Shown here piece by piece: positions 1 through 7,745 of a DNA stretch of 19,581 nucleotides. The position numbers were made by a program, and so were the translations under genes. Within the stretch, counting starts at the first letter, position 1. The number at the start of each line of letters is the position of its first letter. The stretch lies in contig JAFAPL010000628.1 of assembly GCA_019247135.1 (NCBI GenBank), positions 1-19,581 on the forward strand, written 5' to 3'. This DNA comes from Chloroflexota bacterium. Lineage in GTDB: Bacteria; Chloroflexota; UBA6077; CF-72. Under the pieces are notes generated by a model. It was given only the letters and a program-made list of their open reading frames with translations, was not told the DNA's origin and made no database searches.

Positions 1-102
1 GCCGAACGCGTCGTGACGCAACGCGGCTGGCGGACGCTGCTCGCGACCGACCTGGTGGGCGAGATCCCAGCGGTGCTGGGCCCGCTCGCGAGCACGCAGT
101 GA
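1..102 (+). CDS. C-terminal end of an unidentified protein (partial)
   Basis: Frame 1 is open from the first base of the window to a TGA at 100-102 and encodes 33 residues ending in LGPLASTQ. The codons look like genuine coding sequence for this genome, with G/C-rich third positions. The gene converges on the lipoprotein gene, whose stop lies 24 bases further on. Too little is present to recognise a family, so no function is assigned. It could be a chance open frame, but an open reading frame entering from the edge is the simplest explanation. Confidence 0.5.
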   Translation, partial: AERVVTQRGWRTLLATDLVGEIPAVLGPLASTQ

Positions 103-125
103 ATGGCTCAGGCTCGCCGCAGTAG

Positions 126-728
126 CTAGAGGGCGGTGATGACGTCGACTTTCCAGTCGCCGTTATCTTCGTCTTCGCGACCGCTCGCGTCATAGGGGCG
201 CAAGCCGAAGTTCACCTGGCCCTGCTGTAACGGCGGCTGCGTCGGCCAGCCATCCGTCTGCGCCTCCAGCATGACGGCCTGTGTGCTGCGGTCGACCCGT
301 GTGACCTGAATGCCGTGGCCGGCGTGGTCACGTAGCCAGCTTGCGGCTCCAGCAGCGTCCATCACCTGGCCACCTTCGGACGTCGAAAGCGACACGTGGT
401 CCAGCAAAAGGGATTCGATGCCGGACAAGTTAGCGCTGTCGAGAGAGCGCTGGAGCTGCTGTTGCACCTGGCTGACTTCTTCGTCGGTGACATCGCGGTT
501 CGCGGCGGTTGGCGATTGAAGCGCGACCGCAACTCTCGAAGCGACGGGACTCGCGGAGGTTAGCGCGGCGGCTGTTCTGACGGGTGTGGGGATGGGGGTG
601 CGACTGCTGCGGGTGAGCGTGGCCGCGGCGCCAGGCACGGGCGTCGGGTCGGCCGCGAGCAAGGCCGAACACCCGCTACACACAATGGCGCAGCCGACAA
701 GAGCCAGCGCGGCGCGGATCCCGAGCAC
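126..728 (-). CDS. Small lipoprotein with NTF2/SnoaL-like C-terminal domain
   Basis: This 200-residue protein is probably exported and lipid-anchored. It begins with a hydrophobic signal segment (MLGIRAALALVGCAIVCSGC), and the lipobox-like VCSGC makes Cys20 the likely acylated residue. Residues about 27-75 form a Pro/Thr/Ser/Ala-rich linker. Residues about 80-200 look like a compact alpha+beta domain resembling NTF2/SnoaL-like folds, with an initial helix that includes EEVSQVQQQLQRSL and then strands; this fold is inferred from appearance only. The start is a GTG at 726-728. A GGGAG sequence touches the GTG with no spacing, so it is a poor Shine-Dalgarno, whereas a TACACT hexamer lies exactly 6 bases upstream, pointing to a leaderless mRNA. 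The gene lies just downstream of the sigma factor on the same strand. No enzymatic role can be assigned. Confidence 0.8.
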   Translation of the reverse strand: MLGIRAALALVGCAIVCSGCSALLAADPTPVPGAAATLTRSSRTPIPTPVRTAAALTSASPVASRVAVALQSPTAANRDVTDEEVSQVQQQLQRSLDSANLSGIESLLLDHVSLSTSEGGQVMDAAGAASWLRDHAGHGIQVTRVDRSTQAVMLEAQTDGWPTQPPLQQGQVNFGLRPYDASGREDEDNGDWKVDVITAL

Positions 729-734
729 CTCCCG

Positions 735-740
735 AGTGTA
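735..740 (-). promoter_or_regulatory. Candidate -10 element for a leaderless lipoprotein mRNA
   Basis: Read on the minus strand, TACACT is followed by CGGGAG and then the GTG start. A -10 hexamer 6 bases before the start places transcription initiation at or next to the start codon. No convincing -35 is visible. The 10-mer TACACTCGGG recurs upstream of the M50 protease gene (9937-9946). Confidence 0.45.
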
Positions 741-760
741 GCGATTGCGGGAACGCTGTT

Positions 761-792
761 TCGCGTAACGCGACTGCGGCGAGACGCCGCGG
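761..792 (-). terminator. Two adjacent small hairpins after the sigma factor gene
   Basis: Two perfect short inverted repeats lie side by side downstream of the sigma factor stop codon. TCGCG-TAA-CGCGA spans 761-773. GCGGCG-AGA-CGCCGC spans 776-790 and extends to 774-792 with a wobble pair. They are correctly placed to end the sigma factor transcript before the lipoprotein promoter at 735-740. No T-run follows, so an intrinsic terminator is only possible, and short GC-rich dyads can arise by chance. Confidence 0.3.
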
Positions 793-807
793 GCGCGCCC
801 GATTCAG

Positions 808-2331
808 TTAGCGCAAGTAGTCACGAAGTTTCTTCGACCGGCTTGGGTGGCGCAGCTTGCGCAGGGCTTTCGCCTCTATCTGACGGATCCGCTCGCGGGT
901 GACGCCGAACTCACGGCCGACCTCTTCCAGCGTGCGCTGACGCCCGTCGTCCAGACCGAACCGCAACGCGATGATGCGACTCTCGCGCTGCGACAGCGAG
1001 CCAAGCACGTTGTGCACCGTGTCTCGCAACAGCGCCTGTGAAGCCTCCTCGATCGGCGACACCGCTTCGGCATCTTCGATCAAATCGCCGAGTTGCCCGT
1101 CCTGGTCATCCCCAATGGGGGCGGCCAATGACACGGGGTGCCGCGCGGCGCGGCGCGCCTGCATCACCCGCTGCGCAGCCCTTTCAAGCTCGTCTCGCAT
1201 CGGCGACTGCAACCGCCACACCTCGAACAGCGAGCCCGTCTTCAAGATCTCGCGTCGACGCATGATGGGGTCCTCATGCAACGAGCCGGCCCCAATGGCC
1301 AGCTCCGCTTCGAACCATTCGGTGACCAGCCCCATTGCCAGCGCGATCTCCGCCGCCGACGGCTCCCGCCCGAGCTCCTGGATCAGGTCGCGTGAGACGT
1401 TGGCGAGCCGATTGATAACTTCGGTCATGTGGACCGGCACACGGATGGTGCGAGCCTGATCGGCTACCGCGCGCCCGACTGCCTGGCGAATCCACCACGT
1501 TGCATATGTGCTGAACTTGAACCCACGCCGATGGTCGAATTTCTCGACTGCCCGCATCAGGCCAAGGTTGCCTTCCTGGATCAGGTCGAGCAGAGCCAGG
1601 CCGCGGCCGAGGTACTTCTTCGCCACGCTCACGACCAGGCGCAGGTTGGACTCAATGAGGCGTCGCTCAGCGCGCTCGCCGCGCGCATGCATGTCATCGA
1701 AGAAGTCGGCCAGCTCCTCTTCGCACCGCGCGGCGATCAGCTTTTGCCACAGGCAAGTGGGCGACGGCACATCGGTCGGGGTCTCACCCTGGAGCAAAGT
1801 CAGCACGGGAGGCGGAAATAGACGAGTGTCGATCGAAAACCGGACGATGTACGCCTGCGCGGCGCTGGCGTCCAGCGCGACGCGACTGCCCAGAGCGCTC
1901 CCGAGCTCCAGATCGGGTACGTAGTCGAGGCGCTGGCGAACCGCGGACGACTGCAGCAGCGAGCTGATATCGTCCATCTTCTCCAACTCACCCAGGACCT
2001 GGACGAGCGGTCGACGCTCGTAGAACCGCTCGTACAGTCGAACCGCCATGGCCGTGCCGCTGGGCTGGGCGCCTTCCGCCCCGGCAAGCTCTGCCCGAAT
2101 CTCGTCGAGGCAGATCATCTCTTCCATTCGACACGCGAGCATGCGCTCGTCGGCGGCTGTCAGCAGATTGACTTCGTGAATCTCGCGGAGGTACGTGCGC
2201 AGCGGGTCATCGCCGCTATCGTCTTCGTCCGGTAGAGGTTCGGGAAGAACAATATTTGGAGCCAGACCGAGCGCGTCTTCCTCGAACAGAACCGGTGCGA
2301 CCGGATCCCCGGCCTCCGTGGTCAGATGCAT
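808..2331 (-). CDS. RpoD/SigA-type (group 1 or 2) sigma-70 factor
   Basis: This 507-residue RNA polymerase sigma subunit directs the enzyme to -35/-10 promoters. An acidic N-terminal stretch (about 33-42, PDEDDSGDD) replaces region 1.1. Region 1.2 begins near 43 (PLRTYLREI). A non-conserved spacer covers about 85-220. Region 2 spans about 223-300 and contains [44 protein letters not shown] and [11 protein letters not shown]. Region 3 begins at 301 but has an extra charged segment at about 346-397 before its end at [22 protein letters not shown]. Region 4 (about 430-507) has the helix-turn-helix [20 protein letters not shown]. The ATG at 2329-2331 is preceded by GGGAG about 8 bases upstream. 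Conservation of regions 2.4 and 4.2 suggests a principal or principal-like factor. Whether it is the sole housekeeping sigma factor cannot be decided from one window. Confidence 0.95.
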   Translation of the reverse strand: MHLTTEAGDPVAPVLFEEDALGLAPNIVLPEPLPDEDDSGDDPLRTYLREIHEVNLLTAADERMLACRMEEMICLDEIRAELAGAEGAQPSGTAMAVRLYERFYERRPLVQVLGELEKMDDISSLLQSSAVRQRLDYVPDLELGSALGSRVALDASAAQAYIVRFSIDTRLFPPPVLTLLQGETPTDVPSPTCLWQKLIAARCEEELADFFDDMHARGERAERRLIESNLRLVVSVAKKYLGRGLALLDLIQEGNLGLMRAVEKFDHRRGFKFSTYATWWIRQAVGRAVADQARTIRVPVHMTEVINRLANVSRDLIQELGREPSAAEIALAMGLVTEWFEAELAIGAGSLHEDPIMRRREILKTGSLFEVWRLQSPMRDELERAAQRVMQARRAARHPVSLAAPIGDDQDGQLGDLIEDAEAVSPIEEASQALLRDTVHNVLGSLSQRESRIIALRFGLDDGRQRTLEEVGREFGVTRERIRQIEAKALRKLRHPSRSKKLRDYLR

Positions 2332-2514
2332 TGACTTCTCCCTGGGTCGTCAATGGAGCCACCCGCCATGTCAGGCCGGTGATATGGACGAGATTGAAAG
2401 CTAAGCACCGCGTGCGGCCAGCGGGATGAAGCGCAACGAGTTGGCGGCAAGTGGACTTGCGGCGACATTCGCATCATTGCGACAGGCTCACAGCCGTAGC
2501 CGTTGGCCGGGCAG

Positions 2515-2543
2515 ATTGTAACCAGAGAACGGCCGAGAGACAA
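2515..2543 (-). promoter_or_regulatory. Candidate sigma-70 promoter for the sigma factor gene
   Basis: On the minus strand TTGTCT (2538-2543) is separated by exactly 17 bases from TACAAT (2515-2520). These match the TTGACA/TATAAT consensus at 4 and 5 of 6 positions with ideal spacing. This is the best -35/-10 pair I see in the window. Transcription would start near 2508 and leave about 175 bases of untranslated leader before the ATG at 2331. Confidence 0.5.
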
Positions 2544-2630
2544 CGTGATGGGTATGTAACGACCGATTCAAGGGAACCCAACCGTTGGCGAATGAGGCTG
2601 TACTGCCCCGCATTGCGGGCCGGCGCCGGG

Positions 2631-2636
2631 TACGCT
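2631..2636 (+). promoter_or_regulatory. Candidate -10 element before the methyltransferase gene
   Basis: TACGCT is followed by 8 bases and then the ATG at 2645. This fits a TANNNT -10 serving a near-leaderless transcript. There is no recognisable -35 at 17 bases and no Shine-Dalgarno in the 8-base gap. Confidence 0.35.
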
Positions 2637-2644
2637 GAACCCAA

Positions 2645-3328
2645 ATGTCGGCGCCTCGCCAGGCATTCGCCGAGCGCCGCTTCGCGCATGCGTGGAGGCC
2701 GTCGCGTTTCGATCGCACGCGCATCGCGCGCCTGCGCGAACTCCTGGCCTCACGACCGACTGGACCCGTGCTGGACGTGGGCTGCTACGACGGACAATTC
2801 GTCGCGTGCGTTCTGGAGCGACGCGCGGCCGAGGTCGTCGTCGGCATCGACCTCGCGCTATCGGCGCTACGAGCCGCCACGGTACGCGGTATCGACACCG
2901 TGAGAGCACAGGTGGAAGCGCCGCTCCCGTTCGAGGACGCTTCGTTTGCCACGCTCCTCGCGGGCGAAGTGATCGAGCACGTGTTCGATACCCAGGCCGT
3001 CATGGACGAGTTTGCACGCGTGCTGCGGCCCGGCGGGTGGCTGGTTCTGACGACGCCAAATCTCGTGGCGCTCAGCGGGCGTGCGCAGCTCCTGGTCGGT
3101 CGCTCGCCGCACAACATCGAATTCGACGCCGGGCCCGAAACCTCGGGCCACATCCGCTACTTCACGTTCGACACGCTGGAGCTCCTCGAACGACGTGCAG
3201 GTCTGGTCCCGAGAGGTCGCTGGACGAACGTGGCGCACTTCTCTATCTTCGGGTCGAGCGAGCTCGTTGGCAGGTTGCGACCGGGCCTCGGTCACACGCT
3301 GATCAGCATCGCCGAGAAGTCGGCGTGA
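2645..3328 (+). CDS. Class I SAM-dependent methyltransferase
   Basis: This 227-residue protein has the Rossmann-type methyltransferase signature. Motif I is VLDVGCYDGQF (about 42-52), the acidic residue after strand 2 is D69 in VVGIDL, and motifs around EAPLPFEDASFATLLAGEVIEHV and RVLRPGGWLVLTTPNL are typical of the UbiE/COQ5-like Methyltransf_11 group. It probably transfers a methyl group from S-adenosylmethionine to a small molecule or sugar. The GT4 glycosyltransferase gene follows after only 3 bases, so the two are almost surely co-transcribed. A role in modifying a glycan or glycolipid is therefore a reasonable inference, but the acceptor is unknown. The ATG start is supported by the -10-like hexamer 8 bases upstream. 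Confidence 0.85.
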   Translation: MSAPRQAFAERRFAHAWRPSRFDRTRIARLRELLASRPTGPVLDVGCYDGQFVACVLERRAAEVVVGIDLALSALRAATVRGIDTVRAQVEAPLPFEDASFATLLAGEVIEHVFDTQAVMDEFARVLRPGGWLVLTTPNLVALSGRAQLLVGRSPHNIEFDAGPETSGHIRYFTFDTLELLERRAGLVPRGRWTNVAHFSIFGSSELVGRLRPGLGHTLISIAEKSA

Positions 3329-3331
3329 AGC

Positions 3332-4363
3332 ATGCGGATCGCTCTTGCGCACAGTCACGCGAATACATTCGGGGGCGGCGAGCGAGCGGTCCTCGAACTC
3401 GCGCGGGGTTTGTCCGAGCGCGGGTACGACGTCCGGCTGCTGCTGGGTGGGTTTCACCCGAACCGGACGTATCCCGAGCTCGAGACGCTGCGGGTCAAGC
3501 GCATTGGACGGTTGCGTTGGCCGCTCCTGCGGATTCACGACGACGCCATCGTCACGAACACGTTCGGGGCAAACCTGCTGAGCCTGCGCAACGGAGCCCG
3601 TGTCGTGTACTGGGCGCACACGACACGCAGCGTTTTCCTGCGCTCACCGTCTCGCCGCCTCGACCTTCGCGTCCGCCGCGCGCTCGATTGGTTTGCCGTC
3701 CGTCGTGCCGCCAGACTGGTCGCTAACAGCCGCTTTACCGCCGGGCGACTGCGCAGTCTGTACGGACGCGACGCCGACGCCGTCGTCTATCCCGGCGTCG
3801 ACCTCGATCTGTTCCGGCCGGGCGAGTCCGCCGCGACAGCCTACGCGATCACTGTCGGCCGCCTCGCGCCCGAAAAAGGACTCGACCGCCTGGTCGAGCT
3901 GTGGCGTGAGCTGCCCGACATTCCGCTCCACGTGGTTGGAGATGGTCGCCCCGAGCTCGTCCACGAGCTGCGGCGTATGGCGCCAGCGACTGTTGTGTTT
4001 CGGGGCAGCATGGGCGCAGCGGATCTCGCGCGCGCCTATCGCGAGGCCAGCGTGGCCGTGTTTGCGCCCTACGGTGAGGAGTTCGGGATTGCTCCAGTCG
4101 AGGCGATGGCGTCGGGCGTCCCGGTCGTCGCGTGGCGCGACGGCGGTATCCAGGAAACGATCCTCGACAGCGAAACGGGTTACCTGGTCAACGACGCCGT
4201 CACACTGCGCCAGCGGGTGCGGCTGCTGCTGCATGACCCACGTCGGCGTGCTCAATTCGGGTTGGCCGCGCGACGCCGCGCCGAGCAGTTCAGCTGGGCC
4301 AGCACCGTTACGCAGATGGAGACTGTCTTGCGTGGCCTGCAGCTTCGAGCGTCCGAAGCGTAA
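3332..4363 (+). CDS. GT4-family glycosyltransferase
   Basis: This 343-residue protein has the two-domain GT-B architecture of retaining glycosyltransferases. The N-terminal acceptor domain begins MRIALAHSHANTFGGGERAV, where the glycine-rich loop is typical of family 4. The C-terminal nucleotide-sugar domain contains YPGVDLDLFRP, VGRLAPEKGLDRLVELW, VVGDGRPE and the catalytic-site EX7E signature EEFGIAPVEAMASG. It should move a sugar from an NDP- or GDP-donor to a lipid, polysaccharide or small-molecule acceptor in the cytoplasm or at the inner face of the membrane. It starts 3 bases after the methyltransferase stop, and its last 56 bases overlap the 3' end of the opposing GT4 gene. Donor and acceptor cannot be told from sequence. 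Confidence 0.92.
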   Translation: MRIALAHSHANTFGGGERAVLELARGLSERGYDVRLLLGGFHPNRTYPELETLRVKRIGRLRWPLLRIHDDAIVTNTFGANLLSLRNGARVVYWAHTTRSVFLRSPSRRLDLRVRRALDWFAVRRAARLVANSRFTAGRLRSLYGRDADAVVYPGVDLDLFRPGESAATAYAITVGRLAPEKGLDRLVELWRELPDIPLHVVGDGRPELVHELRRMAPATVVFRGSMGAADLARAYREASVAVFAPYGEEFGIAPVEAMASGVPVVAWRDGGIQETILDSETGYLVNDAVTLRQRVRLLLHDPRRRAQFGLAARRRAEQFSWASTVTQMETVLRGLQLRASEA

Positions 4364-5429
4364 CTCGCGTGGCAGTCTCCCAATCGAACGCGCTCGCCCG
4401 TTTGGGTCCGTCGCGGCGCAGGCGAGCCGTGAGCGCCGGGTCGTTCAACACTCGCGCGAGCCCGGTGGCGATTGAGCCGACGTCCAGCGGATCGACCAGG
4501 ACGCCCGCATCAGAGACGATCTCGGGGAGCGAACCGCGATTCCCCGCTACGACCGGGGCACCGCACGCGAGCGCCTCGAGCGCGGGCATCCCGAACCCCT
4601 CGTAGAGGCTGACAATCGCGACGGCCGAAGCGCCGCTGTAGAGTGCCGGCAGGTCGGCTTGCGGCACGTAGGCCAGGTAGCGCACGCGAGCCTGCAAGCC
4701 CGCCTGGGCGACTGCACGCGCGACGGCTTGCCCGCCGAAGGTCGTCATGCCTGCCAGCACGAGCTGCACGTCGGACGGCAGATCGGCATTTGCGAATGCA
4801 CGAATGAGACGCGGCAGGTTCTTGCGCGGCTTGATGGTGCCGAGGTGCAGCACGTACCGCTCGGGCAGGCTGTGTCGCTCGCGCGCACGGCGCACCACGT
4901 CGGCGCTTTGGGGTGCGAAGTCGGCATCGACGGCCGGGTAGGCGACCGCGATACGTCGCGGATCAGCGTGATACAGCCGCACGAGGTCGCGTTTGCTCGC
5001 TTCGGAGATCGTCAGCAAGGCGGTTGCGAGGCGCACGTGTCGGCGGATTGCCCATTCCACGTACATCCACTCGCTGAGCGTGTGCGCGCGCGGGAAGAAT
5101 CGGTGGCCGACGTCGTACACGACGACGACGCTCCGCCGCGGCGCGACGAGCGGCAAGACGTGGCTCGGCACGAACAGTACGTCCGGCGCATGCAGGAGCA
5201 TTTCCGTCGTGAGGCCAAGCTGGGTCCATAACCTCGGCAACCGAATGACCCGCGTGCCGACGTTCGAACCCTGAGGCAACAGACCAGCGGGCAGGGGCTC
5301 CCTCAGGTAGAGCCGATACGAATTGGACTGGTCGAGCGCGAGTAACCGTTCGACGACGTGCAGCGAGTAATTCTCAGTACCGGTTCGCTGCTTGCGTGTG
5401 ACGCGGCTCGCGTCGACCCCGATCAGCAC
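4308..5429 (-). CDS. GT4-family glycosyltransferase (mannosyltransferase-like)
   Basis: This 373-residue GT-B glycosyltransferase begins LIGVDASRVTRKQRTGTENY, the common N-terminus of WsaF/mannosyltransferase-like GT4 enzymes. That supports the GTG start at 5427-5429. Conserved features include VVVVYDVGHRFFP, LTISEASKRDLVRLY, VAYPAVDADF, LHLGTIKPRKNLPRLI and the EX7E motif EGFGMPALEALACG near residues 275-290. Family members elongate cell-surface or exopolysaccharide chains. The gene converges on the methyltransferase/GT4 pair with a 56-base 3' overlap. It diverges from the cyclase operon with only 23 bases between start codons. The locus probably makes a glycan, but there is no flippase, polymerase or nucleotide-sugar gene here to say which. 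Confidence 0.92.
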   Translation of the reverse strand: MLIGVDASRVTRKQRTGTENYSLHVVERLLALDQSNSYRLYLREPLPAGLLPQGSNVGTRVIRLPRLWTQLGLTTEMLLHAPDVLFVPSHVLPLVAPRRSVVVVYDVGHRFFPRAHTLSEWMYVEWAIRRHVRLATALLTISEASKRDLVRLYHADPRRIAVAYPAVDADFAPQSADVVRRARERHSLPERYVLHLGTIKPRKNLPRLIRAFANADLPSDVQLVLAGMTTFGGQAVARAVAQAGLQARVRYLAYVPQADLPALYSGASAVAIVSLYEGFGMPALEALACGAPVVAGNRGSLPEIVSDAGVLVDPLDVGSIATGLARVLNDPALTARLRRDGPKRASAFDWETATRVTLRTLEAAGHARQSPSA

Positions 5430-5435
5430 GGACCC

Positions 5436-5443
5436 GATATACC
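5436..5443. promoter_or_regulatory. Shared near-symmetric -10 element in a 23-base divergent spacer
   Basis: The spacer between the GTG of the minus-strand GT4 (5427) and the ATG of the cyclase gene (5453) is centred on GATATACC. Read rightward, TATACC (5438-5443) lies 9 bases before the ATG. Read leftward, TATATC (5441-5436) lies exactly 6 bases before the GTG. Neither start has a Shine-Dalgarno. The -35 regions, if any, would lie inside the opposing coding sequences. Confidence 0.45.
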
Positions 5444-5452
5444 ATCCGCCGC

Positions 5453-6262
5453 ATGGCCGTTCAGCAGCCGGTCTCGGTCAATGTGCTCGACCTGTCGCAG
5501 AACTGGGACACCAATACGCCAGGCTTTGCGCGTTACGACGGACCGACGATCAAGTGGGTCAAACGTGTGGCGTTCGAAGGCGTCGGCGGCATGGAAATTA
5601 CGTCGACGCTGCACGTCGGCACACATCTGGACGCGCCAAACCACTTCATCACGAACGCGCGTGGCATCGGCGAGCTGCCACTCGATTTTCTTACGGGACC
5701 GGCCTGCGTCGTCGACCTGCAGAAGATGGGCGTAGGCGACTACCAGATCTACGGTCCGGAACATTTCGAGCGTTGGGAACGCGAAACGGGTCTCGCGATT
5801 CAGCGCGGCGACATACTGGTGATCCACACCGGCTACCACCGCTTTTACCCGTCCAACTGGACCGCGGCGTGTGGGCCCATCGAGCCCAACGAGACACGTT
5901 ATTTCATCAAGCATCCTGGGCCGACGCGGGAGTTTGCGAACTGGGTCAAGTCGCGCGGCATTCGCTGGCTCGCCATCGATGCTGGAAGCGCCGACCATCC
6001 GATGAATACCGTCATCCGACAGGTACGGCCGGATCTGGCCAGGAAGTGCGTCGAGGCGCTCGGTCGACCACTGGAAGAGATCTGGCCGGACGACGACATC
6101 CAGGTCATGCACTATGACCTGTTTCCACACGAGATCATCCACATCGAGAATGTGGGTGGTGAGATCGACCGGATCCTGGACCAACGCGTGACGGTTGGTT
6201 GCTTTCCGTGGCGCTTCATGGGCGGCGAGGCGGCGTTCTGTCGCTTTGTAGCCTTTGTTTGA
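5453..6262 (+). CDS. Cyclase-family metal-dependent hydrolase (kynurenine formamidase / isatin hydrolase-like)
   Basis: This 269-residue protein belongs to the cyclase superfamily (PF04199), which includes arylformamidases, isatin hydrolase and related enzymes that hydrolyse cyclic or acyl amides. The metal-binding signature HxGTHxDxPxH is intact, with H54, H58, D60 and H64 in TLHVGTHLDAPNHF. The C-terminal part has GIRWLAIDAGSADHP and the family-typical HEIIHIENVGG. It should bind Mn or Zn and act in the cytoplasm. The FdrA-like gene begins about 14 bases after its stop and the DUF1116 gene follows, so this is the first gene of a catabolic-looking operon. The likely reaction is opening of a cyclic amide or imide, but the substrate is unknown. 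Its promoter is probably the GATATACC element in the divergent spacer. Confidence 0.88.
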   Translation: MAVQQPVSVNVLDLSQNWDTNTPGFARYDGPTIKWVKRVAFEGVGGMEITSTLHVGTHLDAPNHFITNARGIGELPLDFLTGPACVVDLQKMGVGDYQIYGPEHFERWERETGLAIQRGDILVIHTGYHRFYPSNWTAACGPIEPNETRYFIKHPGPTREFANWVKSRGIRWLAIDAGSADHPMNTVIRQVRPDLARKCVEALGRPLEEIWPDDDIQVMHYDLFPHEIIHIENVGGEIDRILDQRVTVGCFPWRFMGGEAAFCRFVAFV

Positions 6263-6275
6263 CGCGGCTGGCGCG

Positions 6276-7745
6276 GTGAGCTTCGTACGCGCTGTGGTGA
6301 GACACAACGCGTACGCGGATTCCATCACCCTGCTCCAGGTCAGCGCGGCAATCACCGAGCTCGAAGGAGTCATCGATGCCGCGCTCGTGATGGGCACCGA
6401 GCTCAATATGGCGTTGCTGCGCGACTCCGGGTTGCTCACGCAGCCGCTGGACGCTGGGCTGAATGACCTGGTCATCGCGGTGAGAGCACACGATGCGGCA
6501 ACCGCGGAAACCGCGGTCGAACAGGCGGAACGCCTGCTTGCGCAGCAACGGCCAGGTCGACAAGCCGGAGTCGATCGGGCCGAGGAGCCACGTTCACTGC
6601 GAAGTGCCTTGCGCCAGCAGCCGGATTCGAACGTGGCACTGGTTTCCGTGCCGGGGCCATACGCCGCGGGGGCAGCTCGCCAGGCGCTCGCACTCGGCCT
6701 GCACGTTTTTCTCTTCTCCGACAATGTGAGCGTCGAAGACGAGGTCCAGCTCAAACGGCAAGGCCGAGAAAAGGGCATTCTCGTCATGGGTCCGGACTGC
6801 GGGACCGCGATTCTCAACGGTGTCGCCCTCGGCTTCGCCAACGTGGTCCGCCGCGGGCGCGTTGGTCTGATCGGCGCCTCGGGGACGGGTATTCAAGAAG
6901 TCAGCTGCCTGCTCGACCGCGCCGGCGATGGAATCTCGCACGCGATTGGTACTGGCGGCCGAGACCTGCACGAAGCGGTCGGCGCGATTGGCACGCTCCA
7001 GGCCCTGGACATGCTCGCGGCCGACCCGTCAACCGAAACGATCGTCTTGATCTCCAAGCCACCTTCTCCGGCCGTTGCCGAGCGCGTGCTCGAGGCCGCC
7101 GTCCTCGCTGGGAAACGCGTCATCGCGTGCTTGCTTGGGGCCGCGATGGCACCGCGCGACGGCGTTGAGCTGGCCACCAACCTGTACCAGGCGGCGCGTC
7201 TCGCGGCGTCGGACGCAAGCCGCTGGAAGGGCATCTCAGCGGAGGACCTGCCTCGACTGCGGCTGCGAGATGGTCAACGTCAGGTGCGCGGACTGTTCTG
7301 TGGCGGGACGCTCCGCGACGAAGCCGACCTCGCCCTCGGCGTGACGGAGGGCGTCATCGAGCGCGACCTGATCGACTTCGGTGATGACCGCTACACGCGA
7401 GGTCGGGCGCATCCGATGATCGATCCCACGCTGCGGAATCAAGCACTGCTCGAGGCCGGGGCTGACCCGCGCGTCGCGGTGCTGCTGTTGGATGTGATCC
7501 TGGGATACGGCGCCCATGCGGATCCCGCCGGCGCACTGGCTCCGACCCTGGATGAGGTGCAGCGGCGCGCGGCCGAGGGCGGGCGCGAGCTAGCAATCCT
7601 TGCGCATATCGTCGGTACCGAGCGCGACCGACAGTCGTTCGCCCAACAAGAAGCGAAGCTGCGGGCGGTCGGCGCGCACGTGTTTGGCTCGAACTACCAC
7701 GCCGCGGTTGCGGCCGGTCTCTTGCTCGAAGCTGCCGCTGGATGA
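6276..7745 (+). CDS. fdrA: FdrA-like protein (succinyl-CoA synthetase-related acyl/carbamoyltransferase subunit)
   Basis: This protein of about 489 residues resembles FdrA of enterobacteria, which is related to succinyl-CoA synthetase alpha subunits. Visible landmarks are the N-terminal ADSITLLQVSAAITELEGV...VMGTELNMALL segment, LFSDNVSVEDEVQLKRQ, VMGPDCGTAIL near residue 171, and the nucleotide-binding-like GLIGASGTGIQEVSCLL near 197. In E. coli FdrA, a DUF1116 protein and a DUF2877 protein act together in allantoin catabolism, where they are linked to carbamoyl-oxamate phosphorolysis. Here the DUF1116 gene follows with an ATGA overlap, but no DUF2877 gene is in the window. The GTG at 6276 gives an N-terminus aligned with E. 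coli FdrA. A TTG at 6255 overlapping the cyclase stop is an alternative. Confidence 0.85.
   Translation: MSFVRAVVRHNAYADSITLLQVSAAITELEGVIDAALVMGTELNMALLRDSGLLTQPLDAGLNDLVIAVRAHDAATAETAVEQAERLLAQQRPGRQAGVDRAEEPRSLRSALRQQPDSNVALVSVPGPYAAGAARQALALGLHVFLFSDNVSVEDEVQLKRQGREKGILVMGPDCGTAILNGVALGFANVVRRGRVGLIGASGTGIQEVSCLLDRAGDGISHAIGTGGRDLHEAVGAIGTLQALDMLAADPSTETIVLISKPPSPAVAERVLEAAVLAGKRVIACLLGAAMAPRDGVELATNLYQAARLAASDASRWKGISAEDLPRLRLRDGQRQVRGLFCGGTLRDEADLALGVTEGVIERDLIDFGDDRYTRGRAHPMIDPTLRNQALLEAGADPRVAVLLLDVILGYGAHADPAGALAPTLDEVQRRAAEGGRELAILAHIVGTERDRQSFAQQEAKLRAVGAHVFGSNYHAAVAAGLLLEAAAG

Larger units (their letters stand above)
2332..2644. other. 313-base divergent intergenic region between sigma factor and methyltransferase genes
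   Basis: No credible gene was found here; the small open frames in this stretch lack coding signatures. It contains a candidate sigma-70 promoter reading toward the sigma factor gene (2515-2543), which implies a leader of roughly 175 bases. A TACGCT hexamer lies just upstream of the methyltransferase (2631-2636). A 10-base palindrome CCGGCGCCGG sits at 2620-2629, and a CCAAC-C-GTTGG dyad at 2578-2588. The palindromes are short and GC-rich and may be chance. Confidence 0.6.

Noticed and set aside
2620..2629. CCGGCGCCGG palindrome upstream of the methyltransferase
   Set aside because: A 10-base palindrome made only of G and C is common in DNA of this composition, and there is no second copy to support a binding site.
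5423..6841. Long minus-strand open frame (472 codons) opposite the cyclase and FdrA genes
   Set aside because: It has no family motifs and a composition typical of antisense frames in GC-rich DNA, whereas the plus-strand frames carry conserved catalytic motifs.
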